From contig NZ_CP034412.1 in the NCBI RefSeq assembly GCF_006094275.1, forward strand, positions 434,001 through 498,000: a DNA stretch of 64,000 nucleotides, in the 5' to 3' direction. The notes beneath the pieces are model-generated. The model was not told the DNA's origin, did not search any database, and was given only the letters and a program-made list of their open reading frames with translations. The stretch is from Glutamicibacter creatinolyticus. GTDB lineage: Bacteria; Actinomycetota; Actinomycetes; Actinomycetales; Micrococcaceae. Positions 7,984 through 16,756 of this stretch are shown piece by piece. How positions within the stretch are numbered: the first letter of the stretch is position 1; each line of letters starts with the position of its first letter. The position numbers were made by a program, and so were the translations under genes.

Positions 7984-9132
7984 CTATCGTCGGACCGGTT
8001 GCAGCAGGGTGGACATCAGTGCCTCCAGGGCCAGCAGCGGGGTGACGTTGGCGGCCAGGCGGCGGCGGGTTTCGTTGATCGCGTCGATCTGGGAGAGGGT
8101 TTTCTCGCTGGGCTGGGCGGCGGCGTAGGCGCTGATCTCTTTGCGCCGGTGCTCATTGATCAGCTCCACCCGGGTGCCCAGCTGCAGGGTGAGCACGTCA
8201 CGGAAAAAAGTGGTCAGGTCGATCAGGGTGCGGTCCAAAGAATCGAAGGTGGCGCGGCGGGAGAAGCGCTTGGCGTCCTCCTCCAGCTGCTTGAAGGCCC
8301 CCCGCAGGCCCGGCGGGATGGTTTCCTCCTCGCCCAGCCCGTTCGCGTGGCGCAGCGCCGCGGTGCGTTCGGCCAGTGAGGCGCCGGTGGTCGCCTCGGC
8401 GTGGTCGGTCGCCAGGGACACCACCTGGGCGGCGGCCGCCATCGCCTGGGGCAGGGTGCGCAGGCGCAGCGGCAGGCTGATGACCTCCTCGCGCCGGGAG
8501 CGGGCCTGTTCGTCCCGGGCCAGCATCCGGGCCACCCCAATGTGGGATTGGGAGACGCGGGCGGCGAAGTGGGCCTGCTCCTGGCTCAGCCCGTCCCGGC
8601 GCACCAGCAGATCGGCGACCTCATCCACGGAGGGGATGGACAGATTCACCGCGCGGCAGCGGGAGCGGATGGTGACCAGCACATCGGCGGGGGAGGGGGC
8701 GCACAGGAACCACAGGGTGCGTGCCGGCGGCTCCTCGATGGCCTTGAGCAGCACATTGGTGGTGCGCTCGGTCATCCGGTCCGCGTCCTCAATGATGATG
8801 ATCCGCCAGCGTCCGGTCCGCGCGCTTTCCTGGGCGCGGGTGATCAGCTGGCGCACGTCCTCGATCTGGTAGGCGACCTTGTGGGTGGAGATGAAGTCCA
8901 CATCCGGGTGGGTGCCCTCCAGGACCTGCACGCAGGCGGTGCACTGCCCGCAACCGGCCGGTTGGCGCTCGCACTGCAGGGCCGCGGCGAAGGCCCGGGC
9001 CGCGGTGGTGCGCCCGGAACCGGGCGGGCCGGTGAACAGCCAGGCGTGGGTGGGCGCGCCCAGTTCAATCTGGCGCTCGAGCACCTGAATGATGCGCTGC
9101 TGTCCGGCCAGCTCGGCAAAGACCGGGCGCAT
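7984..9132 (-). CDS. holB: DNA polymerase III subunit delta'
   Basis: 382 residues of the clamp-loader AAA+ family. The Walker A position reads TGPPGSGRTT near residue 40, with Arg in place of the usual Lys, as in other delta' subunits that do not turn over ATP. A four-Cys zinc module follows (C54, C61, C64, C67), then ..IIIEDADRMTERTTNVLLKA and the sensor region TIRSRCR. The protein helps load the sliding clamp at replication forks. Its ATG overlaps the tmk stop (TGATG), so the two are translationally coupled. The C-terminal collar domain is complete. Confidence 0.95.
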   Translation of the reverse strand: MRPVFAELAGQQRIIQVLERQIELGAPTHAWLFTGPPGSGRTTAARAFAAALQCERQPAGCGQCTACVQVLEGTHPDVDFISTHKVAYQIEDVRQLITRAQESARTGRWRIIIIEDADRMTERTTNVLLKAIEEPPARTLWFLCAPSPADVLVTIRSRCRAVNLSIPSVDEVADLLVRRDGLSQEQAHFAARVSQSHIGVARMLARDEQARSRREEVISLPLRLRTLPQAMAAAAQVVSLATDHAEATTGASLAERTAALRHANGLGEEETIPPGLRGAFKQLEEDAKRFSRRATFDSLDRTLIDLTTFFRDVLTLQLGTRVELINEHRRKEISAYAAAQPSEKTLSQIDAINETRRRLAANVTPLLALEALMSTLLQPVRR

Positions 9133-9785
9133 CAGAGCATCGCCTGCACTCGGTTCAGGATCTGGCGGTGCAGCTGTTCGGCGCCGGTGGTGGCGTCAAG
9201 GACCAGGTAGCGTTCGGGGGCCGTGCCGGCCAGGGCCAGGAAGCCCTGGCGGATGCGTTCGTGGAAGTCATCGGGTTCGGCTTCCAGCCGGTCGGCGTCC
9301 TCCACCCCGCCCCCGGCGGTGACCCGCCGGGCCCGGCCGTCGGCCGCGGAGATGTCCAGCAGGATCGTCAGGTCCGGGGCCAGCCCGTCGGTGGCGAACC
9401 GGTTCACGGCCGCCACCTGCTCGATCCCCAGACCGCGCCCAATGCCCTGGTAGGCCAGGGAGGAATCCACGAAGCGGTCGGTGACCACGTGGGTGCCCGA
9501 ACGCAGGTGCGGCAGGATGAACTGGTTGACGTGGGCGGCGCGGGCCGCGGCGTACATCAGCGCCTCGGTGCGTTCATCGATCTGCCCGTGCCCGTGCTCG
9601 AGCACCAGGGAGCGCAGCTTCTCCCCGATGTCGGTGCCGCCCGGTTCCCGGGTGATGACCACCGGGGCGCCGCCGCGGGCCAGGGCCTGGTGCAGCAGGC
9701 GCAGCTGGGTGGACTTGCCGGCGCCGTCACCGCCTTCAAAGGCAAGGAACAGGCCACGCGCGGAACTGGGGGATGCGGTACTCAC
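9132..9785 (-). CDS. tmk: Thymidylate kinase
   Basis: 217 residues. It converts dTMP to dTDP with ATP, an essential step for DNA synthesis. Seen motifs: P-loop EGGDGAGKST at about 17-26, the dTMP-binding TREPGGT, DRF motif in VVTDRFVDSSLAYQGIGRG, and the lid region DGRARRVTAGGG. Start ATG at 9785; the stop overlaps the holB start by one base. The tmk-holB-hydrolase order on one strand suggests one transcript ending near the tRNA-Thr. Confidence 0.96.
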   Translation of the reverse strand: MSTASPSSARGLFLAFEGGDGAGKSTQLRLLHQALARGGAPVVITREPGGTDIGEKLRSLVLEHGHGQIDERTEALMYAAARAAHVNQFILPHLRSGTHVVTDRFVDSSLAYQGIGRGLGIEQVAAVNRFATDGLAPDLTILLDISAADGRARRVTAGGGVEDADRLEAEPDDFHERIRQGFLALAGTAPERYLVLDATTGAEQLHRQILNRVQAML

Positions 9786-9919
9786 CCGTCTAGCCTAACG
9801 AAGATCGGGGCGCGGATTGCCCGGCTGGCCGCAGAAGTCGTCACGCTCACTGTGCCCGGCGGTGAAACATGCTGCAATGCTGCTGCTTCGCTTCCCGGCC
9901 CGGGCGTAATCTTGGCGCT

Positions 9920-11083
9920 ATGAGCCCAACCAAGACCCCGCACACCGACCCCGAACAGTGGAGCGCCCACACCCTGGCGGTGGCCGGCGCCCGGCCCGAG
10001 GCCGTGAACAACGCCCCGGTGAACCATCCGGTGACCTTCACCTCCACCTTCCATTCACAGGCGGTGGCCAGCGGCGGGGACCGGGTCTACGCCCGCTTCG
10101 CGAACCCCAGCTGGGATGGGTTCGAGCAGCTGCTGGGCCAGCTGGAGCTTGCCACGCTCCCGGCGCTGGTCTACTCCTCCGGGATGGCGGCGATCGCTGC
10201 GGCCCTGTCACTGGTTCCGCGCGGGGGCACCCTGGTGCTGCCGCGGCACTCCTACAACGGTTCGCTCTCGCTGCTGGCCCAGATGGAGGCGGCCGGGGAC
10301 GTGGTGGTGCGCCCGATCGATATCACCGACACCGCCGCCGGCATCGCGGCGCTGCAGGGCGCCGATGCGCTGTGGCTCGAGTCCCCGACCAACCCGATGC
10401 TGGAGGTGGCCGAGCTGCCCGTGCTGCTGGCCGCCGCGGCCGAGCACGGTGTGCTCAGCCTGGTGGACAACACGTTCGCCACCCCGCTGCTGCAGCGCCC
10501 GCTGGGCCTGGGCGCGGACGTGGTGGTGCATTCGGTGACCAAGTCGCTCTCCGGACATTCCGATGTGGTCCTTGGCGCGGCGGTGACCTCCAACCCGCAG
10601 CTGCGGGAGAAGCTGCACGCTTACCGCACCCTGCATGGGGCGATCGCCTCACCCATGGACGTGTTCCTGGCGCTGCGCGGGATGCGCACGCTCTCGGTGC
10701 GCCTGGAACGGGCCCAGTCCAACGCCCAGTTCCTGGCCGAACAGCTAGAGGCCCACCCGGCGGTCGGCGCCGTGCGCTACCCCGGCCTGCCCGGGGATCC
10801 GGGCCATGGACGGGCCCGGGAGCAAATGGACGGGTTCGGGTCGATCATTGCCCTGGAGGTCGGTGCCGATGCCCCGGCCGCCGACCGGGTGATCGCGGCG
10901 CTGCGCCTGATTACCCCGGCCACCTCGCTGGGCGGGGTGGAAACCCTGGCCGAGCGCCGGGCCCGGCACGCCTCCGAACCGGCCAGCGTGCCGCCGAACC
11001 TGATCCGGCTCTCGGTGGGCATCGAGGACCCGCAGGATCTGTGGCGGGACCTGAGCCAGGCGCTGGGGAGCCTGGAAGGCTGA
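9920..11083 (+). CDS. Cys/Met metabolism PLP-dependent enzyme (cystathionine gamma-lyase/synthase-like)
   Basis: 387 residues with the fold-type I pattern of trans-sulfuration enzymes: YSSGMAAIAAALSL, substrate-binding LWLESPTNPMLEV, cofactor aspartate in SLVDNTFATP, and the PLP lysine in VVHSVTKSLSGHSDVVLG. Which reaction it runs (cystathionine lyase, methionine lyase or cystathionine synthase) cannot be fixed from motifs. ATG 9920 is preferred over an in-frame start at 9869 because TAATCT sits 6 nt upstream, giving a leaderless transcript. It is divergent from tmk. Confidence 0.9.
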   Translation: MSPTKTPHTDPEQWSAHTLAVAGARPEAVNNAPVNHPVTFTSTFHSQAVASGGDRVYARFANPSWDGFEQLLGQLELATLPALVYSSGMAAIAAALSLVPRGGTLVLPRHSYNGSLSLLAQMEAAGDVVVRPIDITDTAAGIAALQGADALWLESPTNPMLEVAELPVLLAAAAEHGVLSLVDNTFATPLLQRPLGLGADVVVHSVTKSLSGHSDVVLGAAVTSNPQLREKLHAYRTLHGAIASPMDVFLALRGMRTLSVRLERAQSNAQFLAEQLEAHPAVGAVRYPGLPGDPGHGRAREQMDGFGSIIALEVGADAPAADRVIAALRLITPATSLGGVETLAERRARHASEPASVPPNLIRLSVGIEDPQDLWRDLSQALGSLEG

Positions 11084-11179
11084 GCCCGCCGCCGTCGGCG
11101 GGCTGGTCGGGGTGCCGGTGCGCCAAATGTGTCGTTGCCAATGTGTCCCGGCGCGGGGCCGCGCGGGTAGGCTGGAAAC

Positions 11180-11497
11180 ATGCAACTAGCACGCACCATC
11201 GAATTCTTTCTGATGTATGCCCTGTCCCTGGTGATCGCGGTCCTGGCGCTGTGGGCGCTGATTGACGCAGTGCGCCACCCCGGGGACCGCTTTGTGGCCG
11301 AGGGCAAGCGCACCAAGGGGTTCTGGATGGCGTTGACCGGCGGCAGCGCCTTCATCGCCGTGCTTTCCGTGCTGCCCAACGCGGCCGCGCTCGGCGGCGG
11401 ATTCCTGCAGCTGATTGCCGCCTGCATCTGCTGCGTCTACCTGGCCGACGTGCGCCCGGCGCTCTCCGGGCGCGGAGGCAACTGGTACAACTACTGA
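11180..11497 (+). CDS. DUF2516 family membrane protein
   Basis: 105 residues with two or three hydrophobic helices (LMYALSLVIAVLALWALIDA; FWMALTGGSAFIAVLSVLP; LQLIAACICCVYLADV) and the ending GGNWYNY, matching the short DUF2516 proteins of actinobacteria. Function unknown; it should sit in the cytoplasmic membrane. TAGGCT ends 7 nt before the ATG, consistent with a leaderless message. It lies between the PLP enzyme and gpmA with its own apparent promoter. Confidence 0.82.
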   Translation: MQLARTIEFFLMYALSLVIAVLALWALIDAVRHPGDRFVAEGKRTKGFWMALTGGSAFIAVLSVLPNAAALGGGFLQLIAACICCVYLADVRPALSGRGGNWYNY

Positions 11498-11615
11498 CCC
11501 GCCGGTCCCTGCGCCCGTTCCGAGGGATGGGCCGGGAGCACCGAGGGGTGACCAACGCCCAGGGTGGGTGCAATGAACCACCGGGGCACGAACCTGCAAC
11601 GCTAAGATGGGAATC

Positions 11616-12362
11616 ATGAGCCATACTTTGATTTTGCTGCGCCACGGGCAGAGTGAATGGAACGAGAAGAACCTGTTCACCGGGTGGTATGACGTCTCGC
11701 TGACCGAGAAGGGCCGCGCCGAGGCCGTGCGCGGCGGCCAGCTGATGGACGAGGCCGGCTACAAGCCGCAGGTCCTGCACACCTCCCTGCTGACCCGTGC
11801 CATCGTCACCGCCAACCTGGCGCTGGAGGCCTCCGGGCGTTCCTGGATTCCGGTGCACCGCAGCTGGCGCCTGAACGAACGCCACTATGGGGCGCTGCAG
11901 GGCAAGGACAAGGCGCAGACCCTGGCCGAATTCGGCGAGGAGCAGTTCATGCAGTGGCGCCGCAGCTACGACACCCCGCCGCCGGCGCTGGCCGACGACT
12001 CGCAGTTCAGCCAGGTCGGCGACGAGCGCTACGCCTCGCTGGGTGATGACGCTCCGCGCACCGAATGCCTCAAGGACGTGCTTGAGCGCATGCTGCCGTA
12101 CTGGGAGGACTCCATCAAGCCGGATCTGACCGCGGGCAAGACCGTGCTGGTCGCCGCGCACGGCAACTCGCTGCGCGCCCTGGTCAAGCACCTGGACGGC
12201 ATCAGCGACGAGGACATCGCCGGGCTGAACATTCCCACCGGCATCCCGCTGGTCTACGAACTGGACGAGAACTTCACCCCGGTCACCGCCGGGGGCACCT
12301 ACCTGGATCCCGAAGCCGCCGCCGAGGCCATCAAGGCAGTGGCCAACCAGGGCCGCAAGTAG
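11616..12362 (+). CDS. gpmA: 2,3-bisphosphoglycerate-dependent phosphoglycerate mutase
   Basis: 248 residues. It interconverts 3- and 2-phosphoglycerate in glycolysis. The phosphohistidine motif [10 protein letters not shown] is at 7-16, followed by [15 protein letters not shown], the acid/base region [16 protein letters not shown] and the second His in [19 protein letters not shown]. The ATG at 11616 is preferred over one at 11607, because TAAGAT (11603-11608) would be the -10 box of a leaderless mRNA starting at 11616. A strong terminator follows. Confidence 0.96.
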   Translation: MSHTLILLRHGQSEWNEKNLFTGWYDVSLTEKGRAEAVRGGQLMDEAGYKPQVLHTSLLTRAIVTANLALEASGRSWIPVHRSWRLNERHYGALQGKDKAQTLAEFGEEQFMQWRRSYDTPPPALADDSQFSQVGDERYASLGDDAPRTECLKDVLERMLPYWEDSIKPDLTAGKTVLVAAHGNSLRALVKHLDGISDEDIAGLNIPTGIPLVYELDENFTPVTAGGTYLDPEAAAEAIKAVANQGRK

Positions 12363-12376
12363 GTTCCACGCACTGT

Positions 12377-12426
12377 AAGACGTGCCACGAACGAAGCGTG
12401 AAAGCGCTTCCGACGTGGCACGTCTT
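12377..12426 (+). terminator. Intrinsic terminator after gpmA
   Basis: 13-bp arms AAGACGTGCCACG / CGTGGCACGTCTT enclose a second small hairpin (GAAGCG/CGCTTC) and end in TTTT. Confidence 0.85.
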
Positions 12427-12562
12427 TTGCCGTTCCGCTACCGGCGGGGCCATGGTTGACAGGCTGTGAGCGAAACCTCCCTCCACGATTGTGTTTTTGT
12501 CTCATCTATGCTGTAATCTCCTATCTCGAACAGCACAATGGCTCACGTTAGGAATGCAATTC

Positions 12563-12865
12563 GTGGCAACTGATTACGATGAGGTCCGCCCGGATGTAGC
12601 CGAGGCACGTAAGGCTTCACTGGATGCGGTCAAGTCCGCAAACGCCCCCGACGCCAAGAGCGTCGTGCGCGAACTCGACGAAACCGACCACACCGACGGT
12701 TTGGAACTGCCCGGTGCTGACTTGTCGAACGAGGAACTGACCGTCACGGTCGTTCCCGCCAAGGACGACGAGTTCATCTGTGGCTCGTGCTTCCTGGTCC
12801 GTCACCGCTCGCAGCTGGTGCGCGAGGAAGGCAACATCGGATTCTGCGTCGAGTGCGAAGGCTAA
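12563..12865 (+). CDS. DUF4193 family protein with a four-cysteine zinc site
   Basis: 100 residues. It begins MATDYDEVRPDVAEA, as DUF4193 proteins do, and ends with two cysteine pairs (C73/C76 in ICGSC and C95/C98 in CVEC) that should bind one zinc ion. An acidic central part separates the two. These small proteins are near-universal in actinobacteria; the function is not established. GTG 12563 is chosen because TTAGGA lies 9 nt upstream and the family start agrees, although the frame is open back to 12491. Convergent with the next gene across a shared hairpin. Confidence 0.88.
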   Translation: MATDYDEVRPDVAEARKASLDAVKSANAPDAKSVVRELDETDHTDGLELPGADLSNEELTVTVVPAKDDEFICGSCFLVRHRSQLVREEGNIGFCVECEG

Positions 12866-12894
12866 TCGCCGCACTTTTACCAGCTTTCTTCAAT

Positions 12895-12928
12895 CGGCAT
12901 GTTTCGAAGACCACTTCGAGACATGCCG
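12895..12928. terminator. Shared terminator between convergent genes
   Basis: 15-bp arms CGGCATGTTTCGAAG / CTTCGAGACATGCCG with one G-T wobble and a 4-nt loop, lying between the stop at 12865 and the opposing stop at 12964. Confidence 0.7.
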
Positions 12929-12963
12929 ACGGTGTTTAACGGCCCGGCCGTGCGGGTTCGCGC

Positions 12964-14262
12964 TCAGCGGGGCAGCCCACCGCGGTCCAGCTGTTCCAGC
13001 AGGCGCGGCCGGTTCGCATGGCGGATGCGCACCTGGGCAATGAACTTCCGTGCCCGCGCCGTCTCACCGGTTTTTGCCGCCAGTTCCAGCAACTGGCGCA
13101 GCTGGTCGGCGACCTGCGGGTACATGCGCCGGTCGGCATGCAGCAGCTTGGCTTCCACGCTTGATTCCAGCAGGGGCACGGCCCGTTCGGGGGCGAATGG
13201 GACAACGGCGCTGATCACCTGATCCAGCAGCGCGTGGCCCGGTTCCTCCAGGCGTCCCAGCTCATCGCAGGCCCGTGCCGGGTCCTGCAGCACCTGCAGG
13301 CCAAAACGCACCGCGTCCCGCGGGGAATCGGCGCGCAGGCGCTCAAAGACCATCTGCTCATGTTCCGGCCACTGACCGGCGCCGAGCCGGTAGATTTGTT
13401 CGGCCAGCTCGTAGCCGCCGTAGCGGTGGAAAAGCTGCAGCCGGGCAGCCAGGGAGCGTTCGGGTTCCAGCCGGTCCAGCAGCTGCAGCCACAAGCGCAG
13501 GGCCCCGGCGCGCGGCCGGGATCCGTCGGGCAGCTCAACGTGCACGGCGCGGTGGGCGTAGTTCAGTGCGGCACTGGCCAGGCCGGCCTCGTCCAGGGCC
13601 TGCGCAATGAGCAGCGGATCCCGGCTTGGCCCGCCATGGCTTTGGACTATCGCCGAGGCGTCGGCTTCCAGGACTGCCAGGCGTTGGCGGTTGTACTGCG
13701 CCACCCGCTGCACCTGCAGCAGGCGGTCAGCCGCGGCCGCCGGTTGCCGGGAAGCCTGGGCCTGCAGGGACTGCAGGGCACGCTGCAGCCGCTGCTTGTA
13801 TGGGTTGAGCGCCGGGCCGGGCAGCAGCGCGCGGTAGGCGAAGACGTCCGGCTGCCAGTTCGCCGGGGGCCGACGCAGCTGCTGCTGGAGCAGCCATGGC
13901 ACCAAGTCGGCAGCCGGGACTCCTGCCTGCACGGCGGCCCGGGCGTGCAGCGGGGCCAATTCCTGCAGGGCCATCTGGATCAGCCCGTAGTCATCCCCGG
14001 AGCGGGCCAGCTCTGCGGTGAGCAGGTCGATGGCCTGGGCGCAGGTTTGGTACACCGGCAGCGCGGGCCCCTCCTGCAGCATTGCGGCCAGCTGCTCGGC
14101 GGCATCCAGCAGATCCAGTTCCAGGTCCTGCAGCCACTGACGTGCCGCCGGCCCGCGGGGCGCTGCCGCGGCGCGGCGCAGGTCGAAGCAGTCACGCAGC
14201 TGGGCAAGGTCCTGGTCCAGGGCGCTGACCGGGGTGCGGGCCACGGAGTGTGTCCGGGCCAT
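12964..14262 (-). CDS. Large helical-repeat protein of unknown function
   Basis: 432 residues, rich in Leu, Ala, Gln and Arg, forming a continuous series of amphipathic helices that look TPR-like; no catalytic motif, signal peptide or membrane helix is visible. I do not recognise it firmly; some helical proteins encoded beside SWIM-zinc-finger genes look similar, but that is a weak impression. ATG 14262 begins 2 nt after the stop of the small upstream gene, so the two are one translational unit and may form a complex. Codon use matches the neighbours. Confidence 0.75.
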   Translation of the reverse strand: MARTHSVARTPVSALDQDLAQLRDCFDLRRAAAAPRGPAARQWLQDLELDLLDAAEQLAAMLQEGPALPVYQTCAQAIDLLTAELARSGDDYGLIQMALQELAPLHARAAVQAGVPAADLVPWLLQQQLRRPPANWQPDVFAYRALLPGPALNPYKQRLQRALQSLQAQASRQPAAAADRLLQVQRVAQYNRQRLAVLEADASAIVQSHGGPSRDPLLIAQALDEAGLASAALNYAHRAVHVELPDGSRPRAGALRLWLQLLDRLEPERSLAARLQLFHRYGGYELAEQIYRLGAGQWPEHEQMVFERLRADSPRDAVRFGLQVLQDPARACDELGRLEEPGHALLDQVISAVVPFAPERAVPLLESSVEAKLLHADRRMYPQVADQLRQLLELAAKTGETARARKFIAQVRIRHANRPRLLEQLDRGGLPR

Positions 14263-14264
14263 GC

Positions 14265-14555
14265 TCAGGCCGAGAGTTCGGTGTGCAGCTCGAGCAGTTC
14301 GTTGGTGATTTGGGCGAAGACGGACGCGGGGGCCTCGGGCAGCTGGGAGGCCTCGTTGATTTGGCTCAGGGCCTGTTCGGTCAGATCCCGGGCGTTCTCG
14401 CGGTGTCCGCGGTTGGCCAGCGCGCGCAGCAGGGTGATGCCTTCACGGGCTTCGGCTGCGATGCCCTCCGGTTCCCGCAGGGCCGGGCTGATTCCGTCAA
14501 AGGTGAAATGCAGCAGGATCCGGGAGAACAGTTCCATCTCTGATTCGTTGCTCAT
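14265..14555 (-). CDS. Small acidic protein of unknown function, coupled to the helical-repeat gene
   Basis: 96 residues, acidic, predicted helical, with no recognised domain. ATG 14555 is used because AAGGAG lies 6 nt upstream; a TTG one codon earlier is possible. Its stop codon is only 2 nt from the start of the following 432-residue protein, which argues for co-translation and a shared job. No transmembrane or metal-binding pattern is visible. Confidence 0.72.
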   Translation of the reverse strand: MSNESEMELFSRILLHFTFDGISPALREPEGIAAEAREGITLLRALANRGHRENARDLTEQALSQINEASQLPEAPASVFAQITNELLELHTELSA

Positions 14556-14626
14556 CAATACTCCTTGGCGCAGGCTAGGTTCGTCTCCAGTATGTCATTG
14601 ACCCGGCGGGCGGCGGCGATGCGCAA

Positions 14627-14672
14627 ATGCCACGGTCCGGCATCCCGTTGGGGAGATGCCGGACCGTGGCAT
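14627..14672. terminator. Strong hairpin between phoU and the upstream pair
   Basis: Perfect 18-bp stem ATGCCACGGTCCGGCATC / GATGCCGGACCGTGGCAT with a 10-nt loop, 28 bp after the phoU stop on the minus strand. No T-run, so termination rests on stem strength. Confidence 0.8.
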
Positions 14673-14699
14673 GGTGCTGTATTGCGTGCCGGGTGGAAC

Positions 14700-15350
14700 C
14701 TAGCCCTGGGGCTCCCACTCGCCGGTGACCAGGTAGGTGACCTTGCGTGCCACCGAGACGCCGTGATCACCAAAGCGTTCCAGGTAGCGGCTGGTCAGCG
14801 ACACGTCCACGGTGGTGGGGGCGTCCTCCTGCCAGCTTTCCTCGGCAATGATCTGGAAGACCGACGAGTGCAGCTTGTCCAGTTCGCGGTTCAGCTCAAT
14901 GATCTGGCTGGCGATGGCCAGGTCGCGGGTGTCCAGCAGCCGGCCCAGTTCCCGGGCAATGCGGATGTCCAGCTGGGCCATCTTGCTGAAGGTCTCGGAA
15001 ATTGCCGAGGGCACCGCCCGCTTGGGGAAGCGCAGGCGCGCCAGCTGGGCCAGGTGCCGGGCCAGGTCGCCCATCCGCTCCAGCGAGGCGCTCATGCGCA
15101 GCGAACCGACAATCATGCGCAGGTCGCTGGCTACCGGCCCCTGCAGGGCCAGGGTGTCAATGGCCCGCTCATCGAGCTGGGTCTGCAGGAAGTCAATCTT
15201 CGCGTCTTCGGCAATGACCTCCTGAGCCAGGTCCACATCCGCGTTGGCCAGCGAGTCCCATGCGCGTTCCATCGCCTCGGCCACCCGCTGTGACATCTCA
15301 ATGAGGTCTTCGCCGATCTGCTGCAGATCAGCCTGAAATACTTTGCGCAC
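14700..15350 (-). CDS. phoU: Phosphate signalling complex protein PhoU
   Basis: 216 residues in two PhoU repeats. The paired metal-binding helices show DLRMIVGSLRMSASLERMGD in the first repeat and TSRYLERFGDHGVSVAR in the second, the second copy lacking one acidic position. PhoU represses the phosphate-starvation two-component system and restrains phosphate uptake. GTG 15350 has AAAGGA about 9 nt upstream. It is divergent from senX3-regX3, and a PHO-box direct repeat lies between them, so the region is likely under RegX3 control. Confidence 0.95.
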   Translation of the reverse strand: MRKVFQADLQQIGEDLIEMSQRVAEAMERAWDSLANADVDLAQEVIAEDAKIDFLQTQLDERAIDTLALQGPVASDLRMIVGSLRMSASLERMGDLARHLAQLARLRFPKRAVPSAISETFSKMAQLDIRIARELGRLLDTRDLAIASQIIELNRELDKLHSSVFQIIAEESWQEDAPTTVDVSLTSRYLERFGDHGVSVARKVTYLVTGEWEPQG

Positions 15351-15455
15351 TCGCGTACGTCCTTTCGGGTCCTAGGCGTTCCAGCCCGTTTTCGGGCATG
15401 GCGGAGGGATCGTGAACAAGCCTGACAGCACCAGCTTAACTGTGCAGGAGCCAAA

Positions 15456-15473
15456 GGTGAACGTTTGGTGAAC
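15456..15473 (-). promoter_or_regulatory. PHO box (RegX3/PhoP-type direct repeat)
   Basis: On the minus strand two GTTCACC units are spaced by 4 nt (11-bp period), the arrangement bound by PhoP in Streptomyces and RegX3 in mycobacteria. It lies 106 bp before phoU and 72 bp before senX3, so it could serve either gene. Confidence 0.75.
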
Positions 15474-15544
15474 ACCACACCCGAAGCGGGAAATCCGGCG
15501 ACATCCGGCGCTTCACCACCGGTTAATGCCGATACCCTGAAGGG

Positions 15545-16756
15545 GTGAACGAAGTCTTTCCAACCCTGATCGCCGGCCTGATCGGCCTGGCCCTCGGTGT
15601 TGTCGGCGTCCTGGCATACTTTTTCGCCCAACGCCGTTCGGCCCAGCTGCCGGCCGTGGATGAACCGACGCTGCCCGAGGGGGCCGCCGCGGTGCTCTCG
15701 GTGATCGGCCGCGCCTTCGTGGTGCTTGATGACGTTGACGGGGTGGTGCGCGCCAACCCTGCCGCCTACGCCTATGGGCTGGTGCGCGGACACACCCTGG
15801 TTCACGAACAATTGGCCAACATGGTGCGCCGGGTCCGTGATGACGGGGTGATCACCGAAAGCCAGTTTGAGCTGCAGCGCGGGACCATGGGTCCAGGGGC
15901 ACTGGTGGTGCACACCCGGGTGGCACCGCTGGGTGAGGAGTACATCCTGCTGCTGGCCGATGACCGCACCGAGATCACCCGCACCGAGGCGATGCGCAAC
16001 GACTTCGTGGCCAACGTGTCCCACGAACTGAAGACCCCGGTCGGGGCGATTTCCCTGCTCGCCGAGGCGATCGAGGACGGAGCCGACGACCCGGTGGCGG
16101 TGCGCCGCTTCACCGGGCGGCTGCACAAGGAATCCTCCCGGCTCTCAGCGCTGGTACAGGACATCATCGAACTCTCCCGGCTGCAAAGCAGCGACGCAAT
16201 CGTGCACGGGGAGCAGGTGCAGGTGGCCGCCGTGGTGGCCGAGGCGGTGGACCGCAACAAGCTGCTGGCCGAAGAACGCAACATCACGATCTCCGTGGGC
16301 GGCCAGGTTCAGGCCCCGGTGCACGGGGATGCGGACCTGCTGATGACCGCGCTGCGCAATCTGATCGACAACGCCATCCGCTACTCCCCGGAGCACAGCG
16401 CCGTCGGGGTAGGGCTGCGCGAGCGGGACGGGTTCGCCCTGATCTCCGTGACCGACCAGGGCCCGGGCATCTCCGCGGAGGAGCAGGAACGGGTGTTCGA
16501 ACGCTTCTACCGGGTGGATTCGGCCCGTTCCCGCCAGACCGGGGGCACCGGGCTGGGACTGAGCATCGTCAAACACGTGCTGGCCAACCACGGCGGGGAG
16601 GTCTCGCTGTGGTCCCAGGAGGGACAGGGATCAACGTTCACCCTGCGCATCCCGACCTTGGATGAGCAGGATCTTGATTTGGAGGGGCCGGTTGTGCGCT
16701 CCGCCAGTGGAACTAGCGCGGCCGCCGAGGGCGGGCGTGAAGGAGGAAACCGATGA
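15545..16756 (+). CDS. senX3: Phosphate-sensing histidine kinase SenX3
   Basis: 403 residues. One N-terminal membrane helix (about residues 8-28) leads into a PAS-like cytoplasmic domain (about 45-140), then the HisKA dimer domain with phospho-accepting H160 in NVSHELKTPVG and an ATPase domain with N-box LRNLIDNAIRYSP, DQGPGIS and GGTGLGLSIVKH. It phosphorylates RegX3 when phosphate is scarce. GTG 15545 is 6 nt after TACCCT, a leaderless start. The stop overlaps the regX3 ATG (ATGA), coupling the two. Confidence 0.95.
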   Translation: MNEVFPTLIAGLIGLALGVVGVLAYFFAQRRSAQLPAVDEPTLPEGAAAVLSVIGRAFVVLDDVDGVVRANPAAYAYGLVRGHTLVHEQLANMVRRVRDDGVITESQFELQRGTMGPGALVVHTRVAPLGEEYILLLADDRTEITRTEAMRNDFVANVSHELKTPVGAISLLAEAIEDGADDPVAVRRFTGRLHKESSRLSALVQDIIELSRLQSSDAIVHGEQVQVAAVVAEAVDRNKLLAEERNITISVGGQVQAPVHGDADLLMTALRNLIDNAIRYSPEHSAVGVGLRERDGFALISVTDQGPGISAEEQERVFERFYRVDSARSRQTGGTGLGLSIVKHVLANHGGEVSLWSQEGQGSTFTLRIPTLDEQDLDLEGPVVRSASGTSAAAEGGREGGNR

